Notes: a model not told the origin generated them from the sequence alone. DNA of 64,000 bases from Symbiodinium natans (GCA_905221605.1 CAJNDS010000057.1:22501-86500), one strand, 5' to 3'; shown: positions 33,857 through 45,182, counted from the first letter of the stretch. A program made the numbers and translations.

Positions 33857-34530
33857 TTTTCATTGCGGGCAGGGGTGCCTAAAACCACCGTTTTCAATAT
33901 TCAAAATTAGCATTTTTCATTGTGGGCACGGACAAATCTTGTGGTCCCCCTTCTTTTAGGGGGCCTTTTGAAGCTTTTGAAGCCTTTTGGTGGCTCTTGG
34001 CTTGGGGGCGCGCTGGGCTTTCCTGGCGCTTCTGGTGTAAAATGGAGGGGTGCACAAAAGCATCGATTCCAGCTTAAAAAAAACATTTTTCATTGATGGT
34101 ACGGCCCTCTTCGCCCGGCCCCCCGCGCCAAGGGGGGTCCGGGGGGTCCGGGGGGGGTCCGGGAGGCCCGCCGCCCTTGGCCCAGAAGCTGGGAAAACCC
34201 CTTGGCCCTTGGTGGGGGCTTGGGGGGTCTTGGCTCGGGAGCTTTTGGCCCAGAAAACCGCTTGGCCCGCATTGGTCGGGGGGGGCTCTGGTGTAAGGAA
34301 CCCTTGCTGAAGGGTTTTGGCGCCGGCTCTGCGTGGGGAGCCCGTGGTTCGGGAAGGGGGGGCTTGGCCTGGGGGCCCTTGGCTTGGGGGGCCCTTGGTG
34401 CGGGGCGGCCCACCAAAATCCGTGAAAGACCAGCCTGTCTGGACCCCTCGCCAGCCTCCTGGTCCAGGAATCCAGCTACCAGGGGCCAGGGGGCCCCGGG
34501 GGGGGGGGCCCCGCAAACCCTGAACCCCAA
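33829..34530. repeat. Duplicated ACATTTTTCATTG segment and GC-rich CTTGG repeats
   Basis: CATCGATT(T/C)CAG followed by a run of A and ACATTTTTCATTG occurs at about 33,829 and 34,061; a third ATTTTTCATTG lies at 33,909. From 34,100 to 34,510 the DNA is an irregular CTTGGCCC/GGGGGTCC repeat open in several frames; not called coding. The left end overlaps the candidate exon at 33,735-33,856. Confidence 0.6.
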
Positions 34531-34539
34531 ACCCTTTAG

Positions 34540-34614
34540 CTACGCCATCCCTGAGCCGAGGACAAACGTTGTCGTAAAAAGGGCCGATGTCCGTTGGCCT
34601 GTCCAGGACAGACG
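34540..34614 (+). CDS. Plus-strand exon candidate
   Basis: Acceptor CCCTTTAG, donor CG|GTGAGG; reads YAIPEPRTNVVVKRADVRW then PVQDR. One of the few islands where the plus frame and its splice sites are clearly better, although an antisense frame is open. Confidence 0.5.
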
Positions 34615-34787
34615 GTGAGGCTTAACCCTCACCTTTCCGTTTCTCTTTTCGCTTGGGCGCTCGGGCTGTAAGGCCCTCGGCCGAGCGTTCGGGGTCTGTC
34701 GCTCGACGGAAGCGACCCCTCACTTAGTTTAGGGTTTAGGGTTTAGGGTTTAGGGTTTAGGGTTTAGGGTTTAGGGTTTAGGGTTAC

Positions 34788-34883
34788 ATCCGTTCAACGG
34801 GCCAAGGCCCCGGCGAGCATAGCGAATGTACAGCAGGCGGGGCAAGGTACGCACCCCTAATGTGCCTGCTGACTCAGCGCCAA
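34788..34883 (-). CDS. Internal exon, 31 codons
   Basis: Acceptor GACTAG, donor T|GTAACC; reads GAESAGTLGVRTLPRLLYIR then YARRGLGPLNG. Confidence 0.55.
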
Positions 34884-34899
34884 CTAGTCGAGCCCGCGG

Positions 34900-35290
34900 C
34901 GGAGGTTTAGGGTTTAGGGTTTAGGGTTTAGGGTTTAGGGTTTAGGGTTTAGGGTTTAGGGTTTAGGGTTTAGGGTTTAGGGTTTAGGGTTTAGGGCTTA
35001 GGGCTTAGGGTTTAAGGGTTAAGGGTTAAGGGTTAAGGGTTAAGGTTAAGGGTTAAGGGTTAAGGGTTAAGGGTTAAGGGTGTAAAGGGTTTAGGGGTTA
35101 GGGTTTAGGGTTGGGTTAGGGTTAAGGGTTAAGGGTTAAGGGTTAAGGGTAGGGTTAAGGGTTAAGGGATTAGGGTTTAGGGTTTAGGGTTTAGGGTTTA
35201 GGGTTTAGGGTTTAGGGTTTAGGGTTTAGGGTTTAGGGTTTAGGGTTTAGGGTTTAGGGTTTAGGGTATAGGGTTTAGGGTTTAGGGTTT
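34900..35290. repeat. TTTAGGG and TTAAGGG arrays
   Basis: TTTAGGG on both sides of a TTAAGGG block (35,015-35,085), another block of one local variant. Confidence 0.95.
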
Positions 35291-35533
35291 ATAAAGGCGG
35301 GAGGCGGGGAGAGGAGGCCCTAAAGCCTAAACCCCAAACCTAAACCCCGCACCCTGAATCCGAAACCCTAAGCCCTAAACCTTAAACCCTAAACCCTAAA
35401 CCCTAACCCCTAAACCCTAAACCTTAAACCCTAAACCCTAAACCCTAAACCCTAAGCCCTAAGCCCTAAGCCCTAAACCCTAAACCAACCAGCCCTCATG
35501 AGTTCATAGACCCGAAACCCTGAGAGGGCTCAC

Positions 35534-35952
35534 TTGTACATGGGCTCCATGGCCCGCAGCACGGTGGCAGCCGGGGCGGGCGCCCGCGTCTGGTTGACGT
35601 ACCATGACCTGGGTTCTTGGGTTTGGGGCTTTAGGGTTTATCACTTAGGGTTTAGGGTTAAGGTTTAGGGTTCTGGGTTTGGGGTTTGGGGTTTAGGGTT
35701 TGGGTTTAGGTTTAGGGTTTAGGGCTTATGGGGGCTTAAGTGCCCATGACACCCTAAACAGTGCCCTGCACGTACAAGACCAAACAGTGCCTGCACGTGC
35801 AAGACCAGATGGAGGGAAAGAATCTGGACTCTTGGTGTTTGGGGAGCATTTGTTCGGGGGCTTAAGGCCCTTCGATTCCAGGATCTTACGGCCTATACTG
35901 CTTGGATGTAGCTAAGTGGCCAAAGTGCTCTACGTGCGATCTGCGACATTGG
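35534..35952 (-). CDS. Two exons with consensus donors
   Basis: Exon 35,890-35,952 (acceptor GGACAAG, donor CC|GTAAGA) reads QCRRSHVEHFGHLATSKQYR. Exon 35,534-35,608 (acceptor AGAACCCAG, donor AA|GTGAGC) reads SWYVNQTRAPAPAATVLRAM then EPMY. Two leftover bases of the first plus one of the second keep the frame. Confidence 0.6.
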
Positions 35953-36610
35953 CTTGTCCGGGTTTGAAGATTTAAAGGCTTAAGGGTCTGAAATGCGGTG
36001 GTTTACCATCACAAGCGACCCGAATAGCATCCCCAAATAGTGGGATTGCCCTTAAAATAAGGACCCCAATAAGGTACCCCTCGAATTTCGGAAACCCCCA
36101 TGTGTTGCTGCCTAAACCCTAAACCCTCAACCCTCAACCCTAAACCCTGGCTACGTCTCAGCCGCCCACAAGACCCTGGGCAGCAGAAGGTTGTGATGCC
36201 TGCGATCCGGCGGCGCGGAGATCGGGGTGTCGGGCTGCGAACTCAGACAGTTTGGGGTTTAAGGTCTTGGGCTAGGGATTTGTAGAACCCTCATTCCCTA
36301 AACCCTTTCCCCTCAACCCCAAACTCTAACGCGCAATTAAACCCTAAACCCTCAGCCCTAAACCCTGGCTACTCCAAGAAAGACCCAGTTCTGCCCGCTC
36401 CAGAGCTAAACCCGGCCGCACCCACAGCTTGGCTTTCACCCACTGAATCTAAGCCAACAGTGGTTCTTACATCTGTACAGAAACCTTAAGGGTTTAGGGT
36501 TCTACCTTGAGAGAAGTGAGTTTTGGGTTTTAGGGTTGTAATATACACATTTTCTGCAAACATTTTCAACTGATAGGCCAGTACGTTGAGCAGATGGGAT
36601 CTGGGCAAAC

Positions 36611-36682
36611 TTCCCTCCGTAGCCTCGCGATCACGTAGAACTTCCCGGAGTTGTGCTCCATGAGCGTTCGGATGTTCTCCAC
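36611..36682 (-). CDS. Internal exon, 24 codons
   Basis: Acceptor CTCCGAAG, donor GAA|GTTTGC; reads VENIRTLMEHNSGKFYVIAR then LRRE, phase 0 to 0, codons nearly all G/C-ending. Confidence 0.65.
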
Positions 36683-36967
36683 CTTCGGAGAGTTCCCCCC
36701 CTAACCCCTAAACCATGAAGCCTAAACCCTAGACCCCAAACCCTAAACATTCAACACTGCAGAGGCCCCGACCCCCGCACACCCGAAGAGCCCAACCGGA
36801 TGTAGGAAATTGAGAAACCGGGTGCCCCAAGCCCTAAACCCTCAACCCTAAACCATTTAAGGGTCAGAGTTGAGCACCCACTGAAAACTCAGGCAGGCGC
36901 TGCGAAGGCACCCATGCCGATGACCTCAGCCACTTCCCGCGCCGCGGAGGGCCCCCAAACCCTAAAC

Positions 36968-37067
36968 TTGGGATGTTCCGCCTTGTACTAACAGTCCTTA
37001 ATAGGGATGAGTACCCCCCCATTAGAATCCCTATTGGGGACCGTTAGTATAAGGGGGAACATCCCAA
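36968..37067. mobile_element. Hairpin MITE (family M1), best-preserved copy
   Basis: CTTGGGATGTTCCGCCTT...AAGGGGGAACATCCCAA; the arms pair for about 40 bp each with few mismatches (ACTAACAGTCC versus GGACCGTTAGT). Confidence 0.8.
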
Positions 37068-37330
37068 CCCGAAACAATAAATCCCCGAAACCCCCAAGGT
37101 TTCCCAGTTATTTTCAGAGCGACAGGGCACCCCGGGAAAAACAGCTCGGCCGTTGGTCCCATGGCCTTCTCTTTGGTGCGGCAAGTACTTGTGACCCTAA
37201 ACCCTAAACCCAAACCCCCAACAAAAAATCAACCAACAAAAACCAGCAAACACCCAACAGAAAACCAACAGCAAACTAAACCCTAAACCCTAAACCCTAA
37301 ACCCTAAACCCTAAACCCTAAAGAAGGCAC

Positions 37331-38200
37331 CGAAGGCCGCGCATGGGCGCAGAGTCGGCCCCCCGGCTCTTGCTTCCAAGAGTTTTGGGGACACTTGTCG
37401 CGGGAGTCCCTGGGATCTTTGAGGCCCGCAGAATTGCGTCCTAAGGGTTTAGGGTTTAGGGTTCAGGGTTTAGGGTTTAGGGTTTAGGGTTTAGGGTTTA
37501 GGGCTTAGGGCTTAGGGTTTAGGGTTTCGGGTTTAGGGGTTAGGGGTTAGGGTTTAGGGTTTAGGGCGAAGCCTTCATAAGCCTTGACAGACCCGGGTTT
37601 CCTTCTACGGTTGCGTCACCCACGGAATCCGATGAAACTTGCCCTGTTGCGAAGGATCTGTGCCATGGCGCAACTCCTCACAGACCTTCTTTACAACTTC
37701 AGGGTTTAGGGTTGAGGGTTTTGGGCTTCAGGGCTATAAGAGTTATACTTAAGGTTAGAACTGTTTGCCAGAAACTCCGCAATAATAAGGGTACCCTTTT
37801 GCGAGCTTGGCACCCTAAACTCTAAAACTACACCCAAACGAAGTGCAGGACTTCGGGTTTAGGTCTAGGTCTAGGGTTTACGGTTCAGGGTTTAGGGTTT
37901 AGGGTTTAGGGATCACCCCAAACCCTAAAACCCCACACGCTGGGCACCGCGCGATGCCTCTCTGCTGCTTGGTGGCAGCATAGTCGAACTCGTCATTGAA
38001 GCCATAGCCCACCTCCGTGTAGGATGCTTTTTGGGTGTTTAGGGTTCAAAGTTTAGGGTTTAGGTTTAGGGTTTAGGGCTGGGGGTTCAGGGTTTAGGGT
38101 TTAGAGGGTATTAGGGTTCCCCCTAAACCCAGCCCTCGTCTCGGTTGCGGAGCGAGTTGGGGATTGTGCTCCAAACCCCAATGGCGGCCTCATGTAGGGG
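37331..38200 (-). CDS. Four-exon cluster
   Basis: Exons 38,129-38,200 (acceptor TTTGAAAG, donor TGG|GTTTAGGG; PLHEAAIGVWSTIPNSLRN), 37,948-38,026 (donor CG|GTGCCC; SYTEVGYGFNDEFDYAATK), 37,609-37,696 (donor CC|GTAGAA; KKVCEELRHGTDPSQQGK) and 37,331-37,440 (acceptor CCTTAG, donor TCG|GTGCCT; RNSAGLKDPRDSRDKCPQ). All read very naturally. Phases do not join at every step, so small exons may be missing between them. Confidence 0.6.
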
Positions 38201-38209
38201 CTTTCAAAA

Positions 38210-38430
38210 TGCAATAGTTTTGTTACTATTGTATTATTGGTATTGCTATTGTTTTGGGGGTGGTTACTAGAGTATGATTATGTATGGGCCATAAGCGCAT
38301 GTTTGTGAATATTTCGACACCTATTTCAGATGCGCAGCAAATAGCAACGAAACATGCTATAACCATCGGGACTGCACGTGGAGTACATTCTGTGGCTTCG
38401 ATTTGGCGACTAGAATCTGTTCGTAGCCCT
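38210..38430. other. AT-rich non-repeat stretch
   Basis: ATTGT/TATTG-rich DNA (38,215-38,285) and 100 bp of unique sequence without a convincing frame. Confidence 0.4.
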
Positions 38431-39158
38431 AAACCCTAAACCCAGACCCCAAACCCTAAACCCTAAACCTGCAACCACGAGCCTGAGCCCCTGAATCCGT
38501 AAGCGCTTAACCCCCAAGAGAAACGAAGGAACGGAAGCTTCTGACCCCTAAACCTAAACTCTAAACCCTAAGAGCCGCAAGAGTTAAGAATCCCAAAACC
38601 CCTCACCCTTAAACCCTCCAACAACTAACTCCCCTAGCCGCTACAACGCTAAACCCAAAAATCTAAAAACTCCAAGACCCTAGACCTCTAAACTGAAACA
38701 TAAACTGCTTGCTGCTGTTGAGCCTGGCCCCCAAAGATTTCCTCTCCAGGGAAGGTTTTCCTCAGGCATTGTTGGCTTTAGGGATTAGGGTTAGGCGGTT
38801 GAGGGGTTAGGACGGTTTAGGGGTTGGGTGTAAGGTCTAGGGTTAGGCCGTACAAGGTGCAGGGTGAGATTCTGGCAGCCAGCCGAAACATATGCAGAAG
38901 CTGCACTTCACCGGACTGACTCAACACGTGATGAGGATTACGGTGAAGGTTATAAGGGGTGTTCTTCAAAAAGTTTGGTAGCACCACCCCATATGCCCCC
39001 TGACATTCCACACCCAAACCAATGTAACACGAGTCCCTGCGCCCTCAGGCTTCGCACGAAACACCCCCAAGTTCTCAAGCCCAAACCCTCAACACCTAAC
39101 CCTGAACTCCGAGCCTAGACCCCAAACGGAAGCCTACATTGCAAAACCTCCCTTGCAC

Positions 39159-39215
39159 CAAGCGACCGGTGGGGCATGGACAGCGCACCAGGGAAGAAGC
39201 AAACGCACGATGCCA
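39159..39215 (-). CDS. 57-nt exon
   Basis: Acceptor CCAGACAG, donor TTG|GTGCAA; reads WHRAFASSLVRCPCPTGRL, phase 0 to 0. An island at 38,817-39,017 has open frames on both strands and is not called. Confidence 0.5.
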
Positions 39216-39557
39216 CTGTCTGGCCGTGGGGTATACGTTTAGGGGTGAGAAAAGAAACCCTAAAACCCTCAACCCGCCGGGTTAGCTTTACAAAGAAACC
39301 CTGAAACCCTAAACCCCCAACCTAGACCGCCAACTGGCTGGTATTCCCAGTCTCGGCCCATCCGGATGCTGGAGTTGGACAATCGGGTTTGGGATTTAGG
39401 GATTGGGAATGTCGGGCTTCGGGGTCTAGGAGTGAGGAAACGACGCGCACACACACACATCAAAAATACCAGCCACAAGGAAAGGCTAGCACCACAAAGG
39501 GCCAGGCTTACAACCCAGAAAGGGTCGGGCCTGACGCCTAAACCCGAAACCCTAAAC

Positions 39558-39615
39558 GCCCCCTCGTTGAATCGGCTGAGGGACTCAGGACGGTCGAACT
39601 TCCCAGGCACAATGT
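39558..39615 (-). CDS. 58-nt exon with telomere-motif donor
   Basis: Acceptor TATCCCAG, donor GC|GTTTAGGG; reads IVPGKFDRPESLSRFNEG. Confidence 0.6.
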
Positions 39616-39737
39616 CTGGGATACGTTCACCCTAAACCCTAAACCCTAAACCCTAAACCCTAAACCCTAAACCCTAAACCCTAAACCCTAAACCCTAAAC
39701 CCTAAGCCCTAAACCTAAGACCCTAAGACTCTTAGAC

Positions 39738-40066
39738 CCCCAAATAGCCTGAAGACTGACAAAATATCCTGAAGCTTAAATTCGCCACAGGACAGCAGAT
39801 GTGGCAGCTTTCTCTGCAAAGCCTTGTCTGTCTCCGTGCCCTTCAAGAGGTCGAGAGCGCGCTCGGTGTCGTCCTCACTGACAATCCCCCAAGACCCTAG
39901 GCCGGAAACCCTAAGACCCTAAAACCCCATAAACCCTAAACCCTGAACCCCACCAAGCGCCAAAAACCCAAACCGCAGCTCTGAGAGTTTAGGGCTTCTC
40001 AAAAGTCATTGACGCCAAGAGGTCCTGGCTCTTGCTGAAGATGTCTCCGACGTGGGTGTGATGTAT
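39738..40066 (-). CDS. Two exons, helical protein
   Basis: Exon 39,989-40,066 (acceptor GTTTTCCCGTCAG) reads IHHTHVGDIFSKSQDLLASM then TFEKP and a TAA formed by the telomere motif, so it may end earlier. Exon 39,738-39,877 (acceptor ATTGTCAG, donor G|GTCTAA) reads EDDTERALDLLKGTETDKAL then QRKLPHLLSCGEFKLQDIL and SVFRLFG: long amphipathic helices. Confidence 0.65.
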
Positions 40067-40319
40067 CTGACGGGAAAACAGTCACCCAAACCCTAAGCCC
40101 TGAGCCCTACACCCTAAGCCCCAAGCCCCAAACCCCAAACCCTAAACCCTAAACCCTAAACCCTAAACCCTAAACCCTGAACCCTGAACCCTAAACCCTA
40201 AACCCTGCCCCCAGAGCTTTGGAGCCCTGTCGAATTCCCCCAAAACGCGAGGATTCCACCCACGCATTGTGAACTCCCTGAGGCCCCTCATCTGGTGTGT
40301 CCCAAAACGGTTTAGGCTT

Positions 40320-40440
40320 TGACGTCTAGGGTTGAGGTATTGGTAGGGTTTGAGGCTTCAGGGTTTAGGGGTTTAGGTCTAGGGTTGAGGTATTAGTAGG
40401 GTTTGAGGCTTCAGGGTTTAGGGGTTTAGGGCTTACCCCT
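40320..40440. repeat. Tandem duplication of a 56-bp unit
   Basis: GTCTAGGGTTGAGGTATTGG...GGTTTAGG occurs twice with one mismatch. Confidence 0.85.
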
Positions 40441-40864
40441 CGATATCATGGTGATGAAGTTTGGAATGATGCCGCCCAAAACGACGGCAGCGCGGGTTTA
40501 CCCCTCTATAGGAGGTCATTGCCTCCTCAGCACCTGTGGTTTTGGTTTCGGGTTTGACGGCACAGCAGGGGGGGGAGGGGGCTTAGGGTTCAGTGTGTGT
40601 GGGGGGGGGGGGGGGGATAGTTATGTAAGATGCCCATATGGGGGCCGCAGCTTATATAGTCAGTAGAGAGCTGTCCAGAAGGACACAGACCCAGAAACGT
40701 GAGCCCCATGCCCTCCCCTGAATCATGGGGTTTAGGGTCTAGGGCTCGCGTGCCTGGGGCAAGCGTAGCCCTGAACGTAAAAACCCAAAATGTTTAGCCC
40801 GGGCCCCTGAAAGGCCCCAACCCCTAAACCCTAACCCTAAACCCTGAACCAAAAGCCCCCCCAC

Positions 40865-41085
40865 CGTGTACGACCGAAGGCGGTCTGGCTCTCCCTTGGG
40901 CTGCGGGACGATGTCCATATCCATCACCTGCAGAAATCTGACAATCGAGCACCCGGTTTAGGGTTTGGGGTTTGGGGTTTGGGGTTTAGGGCGGCTTATT
41001 GTGGTCTTCGTCGGGTAGAGCTTTTTGGGCTTTATAGCCTTCGGAGGTTCGGGGCTCAGGGTCGTCAAGAGGCACGGGCTCACCT
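40865..41085 (-). CDS. Two exons
   Basis: Exon 40,993-41,085 (acceptor CGAAGCAG) reads GEPVPLDDPEPRTSEGYKAQ then KALPDEDHNK; the donor is unclear. Exon 40,865-40,927 (acceptor CAGATTTCTGCAG, donor ACG|GTGGGG) reads VMDMDIVPQPKGEPDRLRSY then T, phase 0 to 0. Upstream, 40,440-40,500 has a hydrophobic minus frame (AVVLGGIIPNFITMI) before a GTAAGC donor but without a visible acceptor. Confidence 0.6.
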
Positions 41086-41129
41086 CTGCTTCGGGCACAT
41101 GCTTGCCATTTGTACTGAGTATGCTGATT

Positions 41130-41235
41130 TGGACGGTTTACGAAAGTAGGGGACCCCTAACATCGACTCCCAAATGGTAGGATCACCTTTCGAAATGGAC
41201 CCCGATAAGGTACCCCCATCTCGTAAACCCCCATT
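41130..41235. mobile_element. MITE-like element (family M3)
   Basis: GACTCCCAAATGGTAGGATCACC ... GATAAGGTACCCCC ... CGTAAACCCCCATTT. Same order of motifs (CCAAATAGTAGGAT, AAGGTACCCC, TTCGGAAACCCC) at 1,400-1,470, 2,630-2,700, 6,330-6,400, 36,020-36,100, 43,258-43,345 and 55,570-55,625, inverted at 45,870-45,990, partial at 29,047-29,140. Confidence 0.7.
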
Positions 41236-42181
41236 TTGGGCTTTCTTCCAGAGTCCACGCCGGCTAGCTAGGAGAACGGACAAAAATTGGTAACCCCAAA
41301 CGTCCCACAAACCCCCAAAAACCCCAGCGTGCCAAATTCTGAGGCATGATGCGGTTTTTGGCTTCTCCAGACTGCACGCTTCCGTACCTTCCGCGGAATC
41401 TCGAGAACCTAGACCCTAAACCCGCGAGAATCCGCTTAGGTATGTAGGGTTTTGGGGTTTAGCATTTGGGGTTTGGGGTGTAGGGTTTGAGGTTCATGGT
41501 CTAGGGTTTTATGAGTCTGAGGCAACCCTAAACCCCTAAAACCCCTAAAACCCCTAAAACCCCAAAAACCCCAAACCCCAAACCCCAAACCCTAAACCCT
41601 AAACCCTAAACCCTAAACCCTAAACCCTAAACCCTAAACCCTCGACTCGGCCGGCCTGTGTGCTCATGACCTTGGCAGGGTGGTAGGCTCTCCGGGCTTC
41701 GGGGGAAGTCTAGGTACGGGTTCATGGCCTAAGGCTTCGGGTTTAGGGTTTAGGGTTTAGGGTTTAGGGTTTAGGGTTTAGGGTTTAGGGTTTAGGGTTT
41801 AGGGTTTAGGGTTTAGGGTTTAGGGTTTAGGGTTTAGGGTTTAGGGTTTAGGGTTTAGGGTTTAGGGTTTGGGTTTAGGGTTTAGGGATGCTTAAGGTTC
41901 AGGGTTTAGGGTTTAGGGGCTTATAGGCTCCTTACCAAGTTCCCGGCTGTAAGCCGCAAACCCTAGGATTGAGGGTTCTTTCGGGCTGTGAGCTGCTGAG
42001 GCTTTAGGATGTAGGTCGGTTCCTTTTTGGGCTGCTTAGGTTTCGGGCTGCTTGAGATTCAAAAAAAACCCTAACCGAAAACCCTAAACCCAAAACAAAA
42101 ATCCCAAAGCCCAAAAACGCTAAACCCTAAACCCTAAACCCTGAACCCTGAACCCTGAACCCTAAACCCTAAACCCTAAAC

Positions 42182-42243
42182 CGCACAGCCAGAAGGCGAA
42201 GCTCGGCCAAAGGTTGTACTCCGTGCAGACATCATGGAAGTGC
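42182..42243 (-). CDS. 62-nt exon, aromatic-rich, telomere donor
   Basis: Acceptor AAGCTGCCAG, donor G|GTTTAGGG; reads HFHDVCTEYNLWPSFAFWLC. Phase 2 to 1. Confidence 0.6.
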
Positions 42244-42289
42244 CTGGCAGCTTGATGATCCCAGCCCCAAGCCCAACGCGCTTTGAGGG

Positions 42290-42550
42290 TTCAGGGTTTA
42301 GGGTTTAGGGCTTAGGGCTTAGGGTTTAGGGTTTATAGGGTTTATAGGGTTTATAGGGTTTATAGGGTTTATAGGGTTTATAGGGTTTATAGGGTTTATA
42401 GGGTTTATAGGGTTTATAGGGTTTATAGGGTTTATAGGGTTTATAGGGTTTATAGGGTTTAGGGTTTAGGGTTTAGGTTTTAGGGTTTAGGGTTTAGGGT
42501 TTAGGGTTTAGAGTTTAGGGTTTGGGGTTTAGGGTTTAGCGTTTAGGGTT
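42290..42550. repeat. TTTATAGGG block within TTTAGGG
   Basis: About 15 copies of the nine-base unit TTTATAGGG at 42,325-42,460, bordered by seven-base units. Confidence 0.95.
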
Positions 42551-43646
42551 TAGGATACACCTAAATCCCTTACAAGAAGCCAAGGCCCCAAACCCTGGCA
42601 CCCATCAGCCGTACACCCTACACGCCAACCCGCAAATCCCAAAAGAAAGGAACACCTAACCGCCCCCCCCGCCCCCACAGCAGCCTGTTTAGCCCTAAAA
42701 ACCGAACCCAAGAAAACCCTCAAAGCGCTGAACCCTACACCCTTCACCCTGACCCTTCAAGGCGTGCCCCTGAAACGCCCAAACCCCCGACCCCTAAACC
42801 TTGCGACCCTCAAAAACACCCTCGGATGGCCCGAAGCTTGGGGTTTAGGGTTTAGGGTTTCGGGTTTAGGGTTTAGGGTTTCGGGTTTAGGGTTTAGGGT
42901 TTCGGGTTTGGGGTTTAGGGTTTGGGGTTTAGGGTTTCGGGATTAGGGCTTCTGGTTCACGGGTTCAGAGTTTAGGTGTTCCGGGCTTCGGGCTTAGGGT
43001 TTAGGTGTTTAATTAGGGTTTAGGGTTTAGGGTTTAGGGTTTAGGGTTTAGGGTTTAGGGTTTAGGGTTTAGGGTTTAGGTGTTTAATTAGGGTTTAGGG
43101 GTGTAGGGTTTAGGGTTTAGGGCGATGGCTCTAGTGGCCTTGGAAAGCCTCAGCACTAAGCCTTAAAACCCTAAAGCCCCCAAAAGCTTAAAGCAGCCAA
43201 ACCCTAAGCCCTCCACCGGGAAGCTCTTCGGCCCTAACCTGTGCTATTTCTGGGTGACCCCGAAAATAGACCCCAAATAGTAGGATCCCCTTATCATCAG
43301 GACCCAAAAAGGGTACCCCTAATCTCGTAAACCCCCACATTTCTGGGTAACCTCCAAGCCTTAGCATCCCTTCAGAGCTCCAAAATCGTGGGCTGGGTCC
43401 TGCTAAGAAGGCCTTCATTGCACTGGCACCGAAAACCAAACAAAGAGGGAATGTGGGGGAAACCCTGGCAACCCGCTAGGGTAGCTGACTCTGGCACCCC
43501 CCCCCCCCATGCGGGGATAGACGCCGACATTAAACCCTAAACCCTAAACCCTAAACCCTAAACCCTAAACCCTAAACCCTAAACCCTAAACTTCCTAAAG
43601 CCCCAAGCATCTTCCGCCGCGCGGCTGAAACGAAACACCCAGCTAC

Positions 43647-43826
43647 CTGGAGTCACAGATCTCCCTCTTTGGGAAGAAAGAAGGCCAATCTCCATCCTTC
43701 TTGGTGGAGGATGCCTCAACATACTTGGCAAACAAAGAGTCCGGCAGAGGCTTCGCGGAGGACTTCTTGTGGACGTAGATGGGAATCAGAATTTCGCCAC
43801 CCTCGTCACGCACTTGCTGAGAGAAC
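43647..43826 (-). CDS. 180-nt internal exon
   Basis: Acceptor CCAAGCCAG, donor AG|GTAGCT. The 59 codons read FSQQVRDEGGEILIPIYVHK, KSSAKPLPDSLFAKYVEASS, then TKKDGDWPSFFPKREICDS. Codon bias is strong. An antisense frame (SYLESQISLFGKKEGQSPS) is also open over 48 codons, a good example of why strand needs RNA evidence. Family not recognised. Confidence 0.65.
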
Positions 43827-43864
43827 CTGGCTTGGCCACTTAACTAAACCCTTTCGAAATTACG

Positions 43865-43945
43865 TACATGTATATATATATATGTATATAGACATGTATG
43901 TGTATATATGCATATATATATATATATGTTTATTTATTTATTTAT
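43865..43945. repeat. (TA)n-rich microsatellite
   Basis: TATATA with TGTATA and ATTTATTTAT. Confidence 0.9.
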
Positions 43946-44283
43946 ATACATTTCGTTTTAGGATAGATAGGGGCCCTTCTAAACCCAAAGAAGGAAAACA
44001 CAAGATATCCCAAAAAGCCAACCTAGAAACTTTCGCAGCACAAAGAGGCGGCGGTTCCCACAAACGACCTCGGCCATTTGAAGCGAAAGGTTTAGGGTTT
44101 AGGGTTTAGGGTTGAGGGTTGAGGGTTTAGGGTTTAGGGTTTAGGGTTTAGGGTTTAGGGTTTAGGGTTTAGGGTGGTTTAGGGCGTTGAGGGTTGAGGG
44201 TTTAGGTGTTTGGGGGGGTTGCCTTGCATCTCCACAGAGCACAATTCGTTGAGAGAGCCCTATAGGCGAGAACCACAAACTAC

Positions 44284-44662
44284 GAAGAGTGATTCCAAGA
44301 GCAGCGAAGCAACCCAAATCTTCGCCTCATCCTCCACGCCCACCAGCGGGGTGATGTCCAGTGGACAGACCTTCTCCTGGGTAGCCCAGTAGCCATAGTA
44401 GGAGTAAGGGTTCCCTTTTGTGGGCGGCTGGGTGCTTTTTTTCAGGGAACCTTGAACCAAGGGGTACCAAGTCTCTGAAATCAGATCCTCCAGCAATTTG
44501 TCCAGCGGCTGCCCTCTATGTGGGGAGCTCCTAAAGTGCCTGGAGATCTGGGCGTGGCAGAAGAATAGGTCGTCTGGCGGAAGGTACTGCAGCCGATGTC
44601 CCCACTTGCCCATCACCTGGCAAGCTCGTAACAGAACATTGGCGCCGCTTGCTCTTGTGCTT
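44284..44662 (-). CDS. 379-nt exon, longest well-supported coding exon
   Basis: Acceptor GGGTTACAG, donor TTC|GTAGTT; one base and 126 codons, no stop. Reads ASGANVLLRACQVMGKWGHR, LQYLPPDDLFFCHAQISRHF, LDKLLEDLISETWYPLVQG, NPYSYYGYWATQEKVCPLD and EDEAKIWVASLLLESLF. GC3 is high and hydrophobic/charged spacing is that of a folded domain. If the donor is not used, the frame ends at a TAG at 44,260. Family not recognised. Confidence 0.7.
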
Positions 44663-45093
44663 CTGTAACCCTTCCCGGCCTACGGATATCTAAAAACCCT
44701 AACACCTAAACTCTAAACCCTAGAAATCCAAGAAAACCTAAAACCCTAGACGACTGTTTGTTGAATCGGGCTTGTAAGCGAACCGAAGCCCGACTCAAAA
44801 ACGGGAATGAAGGCCCACTCAGGGTCCTCGTCTTCTGCACATTGCGCGCCCCATGTACCCCTCATGGAACCCTCTGCGCATCTTTGGGTTTGGGGTTTAG
44901 GGTTTAGGGCTTAGGGTTTAGGGTTTAGGGCTTAGGGTTTAGGGTTTAGGGTTTAGGGTTTAGGGTTTAGGGTTTAGGGTTTAGGGTTTAGGGTTTAGGG
45001 TTTAGGGTTTAGGGTTTAGGGCTAGGGTTTAGGGTTGAGGGTTTAAGGTTAGGGCTTAGGGGGTCCCCACTTCCCCCCCTGAGAAAGCACCAC

Positions 45094-45182
45094 CAAGTCG
45101 CGCGCTCGGGGCAATAGCGCGCCGGATCCCAGTCGCAGCACGTCTGCGTCTTGCGCAAGATCCTTGGTGCCCCCAAAAGCAC
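45094..45182 (-). CDS. 89-nt exon
   Basis: Acceptor CGCTAG, donor TTG|GTGGTG; reads AFGGTKDLAQDADVLRLGSG then ALLPRARDL. Confidence 0.6.

Noticed and set aside
34090-34530. Pro/Gly/Ala-rich frames on both strands
   Set aside because: GC-rich CTTGGCCC repeat opens many frames; only the end (34,540-34,614) has splice sites and natural composition.
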